Assembly (NCBI GenBank): GCA_022825895.1
Contig: JAJDVX010000001.1
Span: forward strand, 1-64,000
Direction: 5' to 3'
Source of the DNA: Chloroflexota bacterium
GTDB taxonomy: Bacteria > Chloroflexota > UBA11872
DNA: 64,000 nt
The translations under genes and the position numbers were made by a program. Positions 16,353-25,207 of this stretch are shown here, piece after piece (the stretch's first letter is position 1; the number at the start of each line of letters is the position of its first letter). The notes beneath the pieces were generated by a model, which worked only from the letters and a program-made list of their open reading frames with translations, searched no databases and was not told the DNA's origin.

Positions 16353-16428
16353 GCCTCCGTAGCTCAATTGGAAGAGCAGCTGACTCTTAATCAGTTGGTT
16401 GTAGGTTCGAGTCCTACCGGGGGTACCA
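16353..16428 (+). tRNA. trnK: tRNA-Lys (CTT)
   Basis: Folds into a full cloverleaf. The acceptor GCCTCCG pairs with CGGGGGT (with G-T wobbles), the D arm is GCTCAATTGGAAGAGC, the anticodon stem GCTGA/TCAGT encloses loop CTCTTAA with anticodon CTT, and the T arm is GTAGG-TTCGAGT-CCTAC. The discriminator is A at 16425 and CCA is encoded at 16426-16428. It decodes AAG, the lysine codon favoured in G+C-rich genomes. It stands alone, 51 nt before a methyltransferase gene. Confidence 0.95.
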
Positions 16429-16479
16429 ACACCAGGAATTCTGCTGCCACTGCGCACCGAGGACTGACCAATCTGTTCC

Positions 16480-17346
16480 ATGCCTGTCGCCGATGACTCT
16501 GAGGCGCGCCTTCGAGTGTGGAGTGGCCGCGAACATCAACGCTCGGCAAACCTGGCCAACTGGAACGACCGCGCAGCCGCCCATCTCGTGTCGCCGGGCT
16601 ACGACGTCGAAGGGTTTGTTTCCGAACCGCAGCGGATCGCCAAGGCCGTTGAGTTGGATCGGGGAGAACTCGGCGACGTCCGCGGCCAATCCCTTCTGCA
16701 TCTGCAGTGCCACATCGGCCTCGACACACTTTCCTGGGCTCGGCTTGGCGCCGAAGTCACCGGACTGGACTTTTCGGCCCCCGCCGTCCACGCCGCCCGT
16801 GAAATCAGCGGCCGCGCCCAAGCGCCGGCCACGTTCGTCGAATCCGACGTGTACGAGGCGCCGGAGTCACTGGGCAAGACGTTCGACATCGTCTACGCCA
16901 GCGAAGGCGTTCTCTGCTGGCTGCCGGACATCGCCGCCTGGGCTCAGGTTGTGCGCCGGCTCACACGGCCCGGCGGAACGGCTTACATTCGCGACGGGCA
17001 CCCGGTCGTTCACTCCCTCGATCTGGATCGACCGGACGGACGTCTCGAATACGTCGGCCCCTATTTCGAAGGCCCGGCACAGCGCTATGACGAGCCGGGT
17101 ACGTATGTCGAATCGGACGTGTCGATCAACCACACCGTGAACTACGAGTGGAACCATGGGCTTGGCGAGATCGTCAACGCGTTCATCGACGCCGGCTTCC
17201 GAGTCGACTCGTTGCGCGAATACCCGTTCTCCGGCTACCGGGCCATGCCCAGTCTGATCGAGGGCCCGGACGGCTGGTGGCGCTTTCCGGGTGAGTCCGG
17301 GCGCGTTCCCTTCATGTTTTCCATACGCGCAACGCTGCCCGACTAA
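16480..17346 (+). CDS. class I SAM-dependent methyltransferase
   Basis: A 288-residue protein with a Rossmann-like methyltransferase fold. Motif I is LLHLQCHIGLDTLSWARLGAEVTGLDF (split here: LLHLQCHIGLDT and VTGLDFS), the acidic residue ending strand 2 is the Asp of GLDFS, and DIVYASEGVLCWLPD is motif IV/post-I. The N-terminal helix region (1-65) and a C-terminal cap (about 180-288) match the general small-molecule methyltransferase layout. Substrate unknown. ATG 16480 is the natural start. It follows the tRNA on the same strand and precedes the beta-propeller gene by 173 nt. Confidence 0.8.
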   Translation: MPVADDSEARLRVWSGREHQRSANLANWNDRAAAHLVSPGYDVEGFVSEPQRIAKAVELDRGELGDVRGQSLLHLQCHIGLDTLSWARLGAEVTGLDFSAPAVHAAREISGRAQAPATFVESDVYEAPESLGKTFDIVYASEGVLCWLPDIAAWAQVVRRLTRPGGTAYIRDGHPVVHSLDLDRPDGRLEYVGPYFEGPAQRYDEPGTYVESDVSINHTVNYEWNHGLGEIVNAFIDAGFRVDSLREYPFSGYRAMPSLIEGPDGWWRFPGESGRVPFMFSIRATLPD

Positions 17347-17519
17347 ACCGGTTCGACCGCTGGCGGGCGAGCATCCTCTTCATTCTGAGCCTGCGGAACG
17401 CCGAACAGCCGGCCCGGCTTCCTATAGACTCGACCTACAACGGCTTAGCAAGCGTTGGTTCGGCGGTCGTCCCGGCTGCGCCGGGCACGCCGTGCGGGCC
17501 GTCGCGGGGGACGAGTGCA

Positions 17520-18500
17520 ATGGCGCAAGACTTCACGATGTTCGTGGGTACGGTCGGCGGCGGCTTGAATGTGAGTCCTGACGGCGGGTCAACTTGGTCG
17601 CAGATTCGAAGCCCCGTCCCGACCGAGAGCAACGTCCGGTCCGTCACCGTTTATCCCAGCGACCCCAACCGCGTGATCGCGGGGACCGATGTCGGCGTCT
17701 TTCGAAGCGAAGATCAGGGTGAGACCTGGGAACAGCTCGATACCCCCATGGATGGAATCCACATCTGGTCCATTACGGTCGATCCCGCTGATCCCAGCAC
17801 CATCTTTGCCGGAACACGCCCCGGCGTATACCGGTCCAAGGACGACGGCGAGACCTGGGAAGAACTGCCGGTCAACGTAAACCTCAATGGCCCGATCGTC
17901 CCGCCCCGCACAACCACGGTGCTCGTAGACCCGCGGGACCATCAGACCGTCTGGGCAGGAGTCGAAGTCGCTGGGCTGTACCGCAGCAAAGACGGCGGCG
18001 ATTCCTGGACGCCGCTATCGAACGTTGGCCCGGAGTTGATGTATGACGACATTCACGGCCTGGCCATCCGCCCCGGCGATCCCACCCTGGTCTACTCCAC
18101 CAGCCCATTCGGCCTGGCCATCAGCACGGATGAAGGCGACAGCTGGGACCACCACAAGTTCCCAAGCTTCGACCCTGGTGGATCGTCCTACTGCCGCAAC
18201 ATCCTTGTTCGCCCGGACAATCCCGACGTCATGTTCGTGGGCAACGGAAATGGAATCCCCGGGGTCACCGGCGCGATCCGCCGCACCGTGGATGGCGGCG
18301 CTACCTGGGACACACCCGAGCTGCCCGTGACGCCAAACTCCGTGGTCTACTGCTTCAGCGCGCACGTAGACGTTCCCGACTGCGTCGCGGCGGCCAGCAT
18401 CTACGGCTACATCTACCTGAGCGATGACGGCGGCGAGACCTGGCGCAAGCTCGAGCGCGAGTTCGGCGAGATCCGGGCGGTGGCCATCAGTCCCAACTAG
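17520..18500 (+). CDS. BNR/YCF48-type beta-propeller protein
   Basis: A 326-residue protein built of repeated blades, each carrying an Asp-box-like motif: SPDGGSTWSQI, SEDQGETWEQL, SKDDGETWEEL, SKDGGDSWTPL, STDEGDSWDHH, TVDGGATWDTP and SDDGGETWRKL, about 45-60 residues apart. These motifs occur in sialidases, sortilin/VPS10 and YCF48-type proteins. There is no signal peptide and no sialidase catalytic Arg triad is apparent, so a binding or scaffold role is more likely than glycosidase activity. ATG 17520 has a purine-rich GGGGGACGAG just upstream. It is related in style to the larger propeller at 37102-38991. Confidence 0.8.
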   Translation: MAQDFTMFVGTVGGGLNVSPDGGSTWSQIRSPVPTESNVRSVTVYPSDPNRVIAGTDVGVFRSEDQGETWEQLDTPMDGIHIWSITVDPADPSTIFAGTRPGVYRSKDDGETWEELPVNVNLNGPIVPPRTTTVLVDPRDHQTVWAGVEVAGLYRSKDGGDSWTPLSNVGPELMYDDIHGLAIRPGDPTLVYSTSPFGLAISTDEGDSWDHHKFPSFDPGGSSYCRNILVRPDNPDVMFVGNGNGIPGVTGAIRRTVDGGATWDTPELPVTPNSVVYCFSAHVDVPDCVAAASIYGYIYLSDDGGETWRKLEREFGEIRAVAISPN

Positions 18501-18579
18501 GGACGGCGCGGCATCGGTCTTCCGCAGGCGGGCTCCAGCTTTCGCGGGGCCCTCGGCTGATCGTGGGCGGCGCCCGGCA

Positions 18580-19410
18580 TCACGTGTACAACCCGATGAG
18601 CCCGCGTCGCGTGGCCCGATTCGCAATACGGTTGAATAGCCAGATTCCGCCAAGCACACCGCCAAACGCGCTGGCGGCCAGCACACCCAACTCGACTTCA
18701 AGCGGCACGATCGTTGGCGTTCCCAGCAGGGTGTGCCGCATGGCGTCGATCACGTAGGTATAAGGCAGCGCCAGGCTCACCCAGCGAACCTCCCACGGCA
18801 GCATGGCTACCGGAAACGTCGACCCAGCCATGGTGAAGATCAACACAACGAATATCGAAGCCAACGCAGGCTGCCGCTGGGCAAGGCCGACGCCGGCAAA
18901 GGCGATTCCGAGCCCCCAAAACGCGATCAGGGCCAGGGCGAACACGGGAATCACCAGCGGATCGAACCCGGCAGGCGCCGCGCCCGGCAGGAAGAGCAGC
19001 GCGACCGCCAGCACGCCGAGCATGCCGGTCCATTGGGCGATCTCCCAGCCTGTCACGCCCACGATCGGGATCCAGCGTGGACACGGCGTGGCCCAGACGT
19101 GCGGAAGTACGCCGACCTCGCTGGCCCAGCGAAGGTAGCCCTGTCCGCTATAGAGCCCCTGCTGAGCAATCTGCAAGGCGATCCACCCCAGCGCCACATA
19201 GCCGATAAAGTTTGATCCGCCGCCGTTTGCTTCAAAGCCCTCGCTCCCAAACGCGCGCTCGGCCAGCAGTCGGGTCGTCAACAGCAACCCAAGCGCCAGC
19301 AGCGTGGAGGCATATAAAATCTTCTGCCGCCCAAACTCCCGCCACTCACGGACGAAGGAGGCCCAGGCGGCAAGGGCCAGCGCCCGTCGTGTGCCTACGA
19401 ACGGCTTCAT
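18580..19410 (-). CDS. ABC-2 type transporter permease (second)
   Basis: A 276-residue membrane subunit of an ABC-2 exporter. After a basic N-terminus (MKPFVGTRRALALAAWASFVREWREFGRQK) there are six hydrophobic segments, with the family-typical stretch MAGSTFPVAMLPWEVRWVSLALPYTYVIDAMR in the fourth-fifth helix loop (two pieces: AGSTFPVAMLPWEV and LPYTYVIDAMRH). ATG 19410 forms an ATGA overlap with the stop of the upstream permease gene; the frame runs further up but only over that gene. With the ATPase and first permease it forms a heterodimeric exporter, cargo unknown. Confidence 0.85.
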   Translation of the reverse strand: MKPFVGTRRALALAAWASFVREWREFGRQKILYASTLLALGLLLTTRLLAERAFGSEGFEANGGGSNFIGYVALGWIALQIAQQGLYSGQGYLRWASEVGVLPHVWATPCPRWIPIVGVTGWEIAQWTGMLGVLAVALLFLPGAAPAGFDPLVIPVFALALIAFWGLGIAFAGVGLAQRQPALASIFVVLIFTMAGSTFPVAMLPWEVRWVSLALPYTYVIDAMRHTLLGTPTIVPLEVELGVLAASAFGGVLGGIWLFNRIANRATRRGLIGLYT

Positions 19411-20261
19411 ATCGCGTCGAGGACGCCGCGACGCCTGGCGGACCGCTCGAGCGTCCCGAATATCCAAAGCGAAATCGCCCCGTATGCACACGCGATGATC
19501 AGCAGCACGACGGCGGACAAAATGGCATCGCCTGCGTCGGCAAAGACGAGCACGGCTCGCAGCCCGCGCAGAATCCAGGAAAGGGGAACGAATTGGGCGA
19601 CGACCTGAGCCCACTCGGGAAGTACGCCAACGGGATGGGCGACGCCGGCAAAGATTCCCGAAGCCATGACCCCCAGGCTGGACAAGAACATCGCTGCGCG
19701 ATAGCGCACAACCAACCCCGCGAAGAGCACGCCAATGGCCAGGTTGGCGGCATACGAAGCCCCCAGCACCAATACCAGGGCACCGACCTCTAGCGTCAGC
19801 GTGAAACGAAACACCGCCCAACTCACAGCGAACATCGCCAGCGACTGAGCCGCAATTCCGATCGAGCTGCCCATGGCGCGCCCGACGATCAGCAGCTGTT
19901 TGGCGAGGCGACTGGTCCAGATGGCGCTCAGGGTGCCTTGCTCTCGTTCACGCTGCAGGGCGATTGAGAGCTGACTGAGCGTGGCTCCGGACCAGGTCAT
20001 GCCAATCACGCCGATCGTCACAAAGGCCAGGTAGTTCTCCGACCCCGCCACTGATGCAAACCGTGCCGCCTGCTCGTGATTCGGACCGGCCAATGCACGC
20101 GCTCCCAGGATTCCCGGCAGCACCATCGCGAACGCCGAGATCACGAGCGTGGTGACAAATGCCCACTCGCGGCGGTGCACCGTCCACCCCATGGCTGCCA
20201 GTGTGGCCACCGCTTGTCCGCCGCGCGCGAGACGCAGTGCTGGAGCGTTAAATTGACTCAA
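19407..20261 (-). CDS. ABC-2 type transporter permease (first)
   Basis: A 284-residue membrane protein with a cytoplasmic start (LARGGQAVATLAAMGWTVHRREW) followed by six hydrophobic segments. The amphipathic stretch LSQLSIALQREREQGTLSAIWTSRL matches the ABC-2 elbow helix/EQGT motif. The TTG at 20261 has GGGAGGG 6 nt upstream and lies 14 nt inside the end of the ATPase gene, which supports this start over the ATG at 20192. Its 3' end overlaps the second permease by 4 nt. The three genes are therefore one tightly coupled operon. Confidence 0.85.
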   Translation of the reverse strand: MSQFNAPALRLARGGQAVATLAAMGWTVHRREWAFVTTLVISAFAMVLPGILGARALAGPNHEQAARFASVAGSENYLAFVTIGVIGMTWSGATLSQLSIALQREREQGTLSAIWTSRLAKQLLIVGRAMGSSIGIAAQSLAMFAVSWAVFRFTLTLEVGALVLVLGASYAANLAIGVLFAGLVVRYRAAMFLSSLGVMASGIFAGVAHPVGVLPEWAQVVAQFVPLSWILRGLRAVLVFADAGDAILSAVVLLIIACAYGAISLWIFGTLERSARRRGVLDAI

Positions 20262-21282
20262 ACGACCCTCCCAGACGACTTCCGGTCAATTTGATGAAGG
20301 CGTCCTCCAGCGTGGCTTCCCGCAAGCGCGATTCGATAACGGTCACACCAGCCTCTGTAAGGCGTGCTGCGACTCGCTCGGCCGAGCGCCAGCCCGCGGG
20401 GGCGCTAACGGCAACCGCGATAGTGCCGTCCTCCTGGACTTCGCCCCACCAGAGGGCGTCGGCCGCGAGATTCCGGCGAGCAGCCGCGACGTCGCCGCGC
20501 AACTGCAACTCCAGCCGCGGCTCGATCCCCGCACTCGCAATTAGGGCAGCCGGCCGGTCCTCGGCCACAAGCCGACCCTCATTGATGATTCCGACGCGAT
20601 CGCATACTTCGTCAGCTTCGTGCATGTTGTGCGTCGTCAGCAGAACCGCTTTTCCGGCCCCCTGTAGCGTCCGAATCAGCTCTCGCGTCGCTCGAGCCGC
20701 AGCCGGATCGAGTGCCGCCGTCGGCTCATCCAGCAGCAGCACCGGCGGATCATGCAGTAGCGACCGCGCCAGGTTCAGCCGTTGCTTCATGCCGGTGCTA
20801 TAAGTTTCGACGAGGTCGTCGGCCTGCTCCGCAAGCCCGAGGTGCTCGAGCAGACTGCCCGCGCGCTCATTGATCGCCTGGCCGGGCATGAACTGCAGCC
20901 GCCCGAAGATCTCCAGATTCTCGCGGCCTGTCAGCCGCCAGTAGACTCCTCGCTCCCCCGCGAACATGACGCCGATGCGCGCCCTTACCGCGCCGGCGTC
21001 TCGCAGAGAGTCGAATCCACAGATTCTGGCCGTGCCAGCCGTTGGCTCCAGCAGGGTTGACAGCATGCGAGCCATCGTTGTCTTGCCCGCGCCGTTCGGC
21101 CCCAGGAGGCCGTACACCTCACCGGCGCGGACCCACAGTGTCACGTCATCAACGGCGACTACGGGGTCCGGCACTGGGACTGAACGACGCTTCACTATGT
21201 CCCAGGGGCGGCGCGACGGCCGTCGGCGCTCAAACTGCTTGGTCAGCCCTTCGGTTTCAATCAGCATCCGCGCATATGCCAT
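20248..21282 (-). CDS. ABC transporter ATP-binding protein (exporter)
   Basis: A 344-residue ATPase with Walker A GPNGAGKTT near residue 60, signature YSTGMKQRLNLARSL near residue 160, Walker B VLLLDEPTAALDP and switch His in TTHNMHEADE. The C-terminal extension (about 240-344) is typical of the ABC-2 DrrA/NatA type. The N-terminus has an inserted basic piece, FERRRPSRRPWDIVKRRSVPVPDP in two runs, between the first strand and the A-loop. A second possible ATG lies at 21267. It is the first gene of the exporter operon. Substrates in this class include drugs, polysaccharides and lipids; none can be chosen here. Confidence 0.9.
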   Translation of the reverse strand: MAYARMLIETEGLTKQFERRRPSRRPWDIVKRRSVPVPDPVVAVDDVTLWVRAGEVYGLLGPNGAGKTTMARMLSTLLEPTAGTARICGFDSLRDAGAVRARIGVMFAGERGVYWRLTGRENLEIFGRLQFMPGQAINERAGSLLEHLGLAEQADDLVETYSTGMKQRLNLARSLLHDPPVLLLDEPTAALDPAAARATRELIRTLQGAGKAVLLTTHNMHEADEVCDRVGIINEGRLVAEDRPAALIASAGIEPRLELQLRGDVAAARRNLAADALWWGEVQEDGTIAVAVSAPAGWRSAERVAARLTEAGVTVIESRLREATLEDAFIKLTGSRLGGSFESI

Positions 21283-21478
21283 TGAGCTTGAGAACGCGCT
21301 TCCTTCTGACGCAATCTGTCAGGAGAGACGCGCGACATTGTTCGTACTGTGCCACGCGCTGATGCCTGCACTCCCTGGCGAACTTCCCGAAGCGTCGATC
21401 GCCCAATAGAGTCTGCACCGCCTAGTTGAGCGAAACACCGCGCTCTGTTCCAATGCAAGCAACCAGCGCCGTCGTCGG

Positions 21479-22387
21479 ATGAGTGCGAGAGGATCGCGAG
21501 TGAGGGACCGGGACGAAATCCGCGGCCTGCTGAGCGGCCCGGTCAACCCGCTGCCCACCAAGTTCCACAGAGACGGAACGATTGACTTCGGTGGCATGCA
21601 CGCCGTCATCGACAGGTCCCTGGAGGCGGGCTGCCAGGTCATCATGCTCACTTGGGGCGAGACTCTCGTTTCACTCCTGACTGACTCCGAACTGGCCCAG
21701 GTCCACCGCACCGTCATCGCGCACGTTGGCGATCGCGCTCTCACGATCGCCTGCGACAACATGTGGAGTCTTCACCAGACGCTCGAGTTTGGAGACCTGG
21801 TTCGCGATTTGGGCTACGACCTTTACATGGTCCGCCCCGCCGAGTGGGCTCGTGGAACGCCGGAAACTCTGGCCGACTTCTACCGCGCCGTCGCTCGTCG
21901 CACGCCGGTAATGCTCGTTGGCGACGTGCCGATCAGGACGTGCGAATTGATCGAGGACGAGCCCAGAGTCCTGGGCTTCAAGGAAGACACCCAGCTCGAC
22001 TACGCCCACGAAGTGCTCATGCGCTGGGGCGATCGCTGGCCGATGGTCGGCGGCGGCGGCATGAAGCGGCACTTCCTCCTCTGGCCCCACGGCTGCCGCT
22101 CCTGGCTGGAGCCGTTCGTCCGCTGTTATCCCGAGCCGGCCATGCGTTACTGGAGGGCGCTCCAGCGCGGCGACACCGCCGAGGCCTGGGACATCGTCAT
22201 GCAGGTCGAGACTCCGGTGCGTGCGGCGGCCCATCGCTTCCCGGCCGGCTACAACGGTTTCTCCCAGGCCATGATCGAGGCCTACGGCATTGCGCCCCGC
22301 TGGCGCCGCTCCCCCGCGCCCAACGCCACCGACGCCGAGATGGAAGACGTGCGCGGCCTGCTGCGTCGGCTGGGCATCTGGCCGTGA
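21479..22387 (+). CDS. DapA-like aldolase/lyase of unknown substrate
   Basis: A 302-residue member of the dihydrodipicolinate synthase/N-acetylneuraminate lyase superfamily (TIM barrel). The Schiff-base lysine is present in VLGFKEDTQ. The usual YNxP motif, whose Tyr relays protons in DapA and NanA, is replaced by GDVPI in MLVGDVPIRTC, so the chemistry must differ from dihydrodipicolinate synthase. The conserved GGTGE-like loop reads MLTWGETLVSLL. It is thus not the lysine-pathway enzyme but one of the many sugar-acid aldolases or dehydratases. It is followed after 19 nt by a large glycosidase-like gene, suggesting a shared catabolic job. Confidence 0.8.
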   Translation: MSARGSRVRDRDEIRGLLSGPVNPLPTKFHRDGTIDFGGMHAVIDRSLEAGCQVIMLTWGETLVSLLTDSELAQVHRTVIAHVGDRALTIACDNMWSLHQTLEFGDLVRDLGYDLYMVRPAEWARGTPETLADFYRAVARRTPVMLVGDVPIRTCELIEDEPRVLGFKEDTQLDYAHEVLMRWGDRWPMVGGGGMKRHFLLWPHGCRSWLEPFVRCYPEPAMRYWRALQRGDTAEAWDIVMQVETPVRAAAHRFPAGYNGFSQAMIEAYGIAPRWRRSPAPNATDAEMEDVRGLLRRLGIWP

Positions 22388-22406
22388 CCACGGAAGCGCT
22401 GACCTC

Positions 22407-24191
22407 ATGACGGGACGGGCGCCGGACTTCTTCGCCGACCGCGGCTTCAGCCAGCCGCCCATCTACCTGACCGGCCTTGACCGATGTACGCCATCCAGCG
22501 CCCTGTCGTCTGAGCCACGCCGCCACACCTGGCGCACGCTGCCCTACAGCACAGGCGCGTTCAGTGGTGTGATGCTGCTGGCCGGACCCGAGACCGCGGC
22601 GCCGTCCGTTTCCTATCCATTGAACGCCAACGGCTGGCATGCCATATCGATTGGCATACATCCGTTCTGGTCTGAGCCTGAAGGTCGGCAGCTCGAAGTT
22701 CAGCTCAAACTCAGCGGCTCGGGCCCGTTCACCATCCTTTCCTGGCCGCGCGTCCCCTTCGGCGGCCACGCCGAACACCTCCACGAGCACTTCTGGGGTG
22801 TGACGGATCTCACGGGCCGGAACCTCGTGATTGCCCAACCGACCGCGCGCGTATCCCCCCGCGACGGCCCTGGATCACACCTCGGCCAACCCGCACGCAT
22901 TGCTTATGTCAAGTTAGTTCCGCTGAAATCCGCCGAGGTGCGCGCACTAACGGCCGACCGCGATCAAACCGACACCCGCCGCCTTTTCGCCCACCAGGAT
23001 GCCCACGGACCGCACTCCGCCTGGCGACTCACGAGTGCCGCCGATATCCAGCGCGAGGTAGAGCCGTATCGGCACACCGACTTCTCGCGCCTCTACTGGG
23101 AGTGCGGCTCCGGCGACCTGATGAACTATTTCACCCAGATCGGGCGCGTGCCCACCCACGATGGGCTCGATGACTTTCCGCGACAGAGCGACCGACTCAA
23201 CGCCGAGAGCTGGCGGATTCTCCGCGACCGCGGCATTGATCCCTTGCAAGTGGCGGCCGAACACGCACGGGATGTCGGCCTCGAGCTTCACGCGAGCTAT
23301 CGCGTTGCCGGCTTCCATTACCCGCCTCCACTGGATCACTTCACGCACGGCGACTCGATTTATAAGCAGCGGCCCCAGTGGCGCGGCGTCGACCGCAACG
23401 GCCGCCGTACGCCCCGATTCGCCTACACCTATCCGGAAGTTCGCGCCTTCGTCATCGCGCTGCTCCACGAGGTCGTCCAATACCCAGTGGACGGCATCTG
23501 CATGCTCTACAACCGGCGGCCGCCGCTGGTGGAATATGAACCGCAGCTGGTTGAGGGGTTTCGCGCGGATCACGGCCTCGATCCACGTACCCTCGACCCG
23601 CTTGACCCGACCTGGCTGCGTTACCGATCGAGCGTGCTAACCGAGTTTCACCGCGAGCTGCGTGCCGCGATGGACGCGGAATCGCGGCGACGGGGCCGCA
23701 GCCGTCGCCTTCAGATATCGGCCGTGGTCGCTGGCACCGAGGCAGAAAACCTGAGTTTCGGAGTCGATCCCGGAGCTTGGGTGAACGAAGGCCTGGTCGA
23801 CACGCTTATTCCCTATTCGTCGGCAACGGATTTCAACAGCAGCGTGGATGCCTGGTCCGACCCGAGGGCGATCGATGACTTCGTGAATCTCGCGCGCGGC
23901 AGCAACACCGTCATCGCCCCCAATATGATGCCCCGGCAGGTTTCCCCGGAGCACTTGCGTCGCCGAGCCGCCGGTCTCTACCGCGCCGGTGTACGGCACT
24001 TGTTCTTCTGGGACTGCGCCGGCGGCAATGGCCGCGCCAACTACAGCGACATGTGGAGCGCTCTTCGCCGTCTTGGACACATCGACGAAATCGAAGACTG
24101 GAAAGCCGGCGGTGAGACCGACCTGAGCTCGACCCGCCACGAACTCCGCTCGTTGGGCGACTGGGACCTCAGCTACCACACGCCTGGCTAG
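22407..24191 (+). CDS. glycoside-hydrolase-like TIM-barrel protein
   Basis: A 594-residue protein with no signal peptide. The first 200 residues look like a beta-sandwich (LEVQLKLSGSGPFTILSW). From about 230 onward the sequence has the appearance of a family-10-like or COG1649-type glycosidase barrel: FSRLYWECGSGDLMNYF, ARDVGLELHASYRVAGFHYPP, and a run ending in PEVRAFVIALLHEVVQYPVDG. The acidic residues needed for catalysis cannot be assigned with certainty. ATG 22407 was selected as the first start after the DapA-like gene. It probably acts with that aldolase on sugar-derived compounds; the substrate is unknown. Confidence 0.6.
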   Translation: MTGRAPDFFADRGFSQPPIYLTGLDRCTPSSALSSEPRRHTWRTLPYSTGAFSGVMLLAGPETAAPSVSYPLNANGWHAISIGIHPFWSEPEGRQLEVQLKLSGSGPFTILSWPRVPFGGHAEHLHEHFWGVTDLTGRNLVIAQPTARVSPRDGPGSHLGQPARIAYVKLVPLKSAEVRALTADRDQTDTRRLFAHQDAHGPHSAWRLTSAADIQREVEPYRHTDFSRLYWECGSGDLMNYFTQIGRVPTHDGLDDFPRQSDRLNAESWRILRDRGIDPLQVAAEHARDVGLELHASYRVAGFHYPPPLDHFTHGDSIYKQRPQWRGVDRNGRRTPRFAYTYPEVRAFVIALLHEVVQYPVDGICMLYNRRPPLVEYEPQLVEGFRADHGLDPRTLDPLDPTWLRYRSSVLTEFHRELRAAMDAESRRRGRSRRLQISAVVAGTEAENLSFGVDPGAWVNEGLVDTLIPYSSATDFNSSVDAWSDPRAIDDFVNLARGSNTVIAPNMMPRQVSPEHLRRRAAGLYRAGVRHLFFWDCAGGNGRANYSDMWSALRRLGHIDEIEDWKAGGETDLSSTRHELRSLGDWDLSYHTPG

Positions 24192-24232
24192 GGCGCCGGC
24201 CGCAGATCTCGATCGGCTCGGCTCAGACTCTC

Positions 24233-25177
24233 TCAGGCCACGCGGTATTTCAGGGCCTGCCCAGCCTCGATTCGCGCAATGTTGTCGCGCACCACTTCCG
24301 TGGTTCCGCGCAGAAAAATGTCGCAAGCCGACGCCCCGTGCGGGGTTGCAAAGACCTCGCGTTCAAACACTGGGTCGGCAGGATCAACCGGCTCTTCCCA
24401 GAACACGTCAAGGCCGGCGGCCCGCAGCCTTCCGCTGTCAAGCGCGTCGATCAGCGGCTGGCGCTGGACCACCGGGCCGCGCGATACGTTGACCAGGACG
24501 GATCCGTCCGGCATGGCATCCAGCACGCTCTGGTCAACCAGGCCGTGCGTCTCATCCGTCAGCGGCACGGACAGCACGACGAACCCGCAATTGCGAACCG
24601 CCTCGGCCAGGCGATCGGCGGTGTAGAGCTCAGTCAGCCCCAGCCGTTGCGCCAGCTCGGGATCCGGTGTTCGCTTCACCCCAATCAGTGTCGCCCCAAA
24701 CGGCTTCAGCAGCCGGGCAATTTCGCTGCCGACGCCGCCGACGCCCACGATGCAAACGCGAGAATCGAAGAGCGACGCGCCAAACGGTACGGCAATCGAG
24801 CGCGCCGCCAGCGTCCGAAGGTGCGTCGGCAGCTGGCGGCCGGCGGCAATCAGGTGCATCAGCGCGAACTCGGCCACCGCCTTGCCGATCCCCGAGGGTC
24901 CGGCCGGGGCATTGGCCACTGGAATGTCTCGGGCGCGTGCAGCTTCCAGATCGACGTGATCGACCCCGATCCCGAACTGCTGAATCAGGCGAAGGCGGGA
25001 AGCTGATTCAATGGTGGCGGCATCGATGGGCGTACGCGCCGGGATGATCACCTCGGCGCTCGGTGCCTGCGCGGCCAGTTCATCTGGCTCGGTCGGCACG
25101 ATCTGGTGCTCGGGCAGCGCTTCTCGCAGCACATCCGTGATCGCCGCCAGGTCCGGGCTGCACATCAGTACCCGCAT
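24233..25177 (-). CDS. D-isomer-specific 2-hydroxyacid dehydrogenase
   Basis: A 314-residue NAD(P)-dependent oxidoreductase. The nucleotide-binding motif is VGVGGVGSEIARLLKPFG (near residue 150). The catalytic Arg is in LVNVSRGPVV, the Glu in the next helix/strand and the His in FATPHGASACD near the C-terminus. This family reduces 2-keto acids or oxidises D-2-hydroxy acids (glyoxylate, hydroxypyruvate, phosphoglycerate and others). It lacks the ACT domain of SerA. It lies 30 nt downstream of a class III aminotransferase on the same strand, which may make its keto-acid substrate. Confidence 0.88.
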   Translation of the reverse strand: MRVLMCSPDLAAITDVLREALPEHQIVPTEPDELAAQAPSAEVIIPARTPIDAATIESASRLRLIQQFGIGVDHVDLEAARARDIPVANAPAGPSGIGKAVAEFALMHLIAAGRQLPTHLRTLAARSIAVPFGASLFDSRVCIVGVGGVGSEIARLLKPFGATLIGVKRTPDPELAQRLGLTELYTADRLAEAVRNCGFVVLSVPLTDETHGLVDQSVLDAMPDGSVLVNVSRGPVVQRQPLIDALDSGRLRAAGLDVFWEEPVDPADPVFEREVFATPHGASACDIFLRGTTEVVRDNIARIEAGQALKYRVA

Positions 25178-25207
25178 CGAAGCTCCCTTTCTTGAGACGC
25201 CTCGCTA

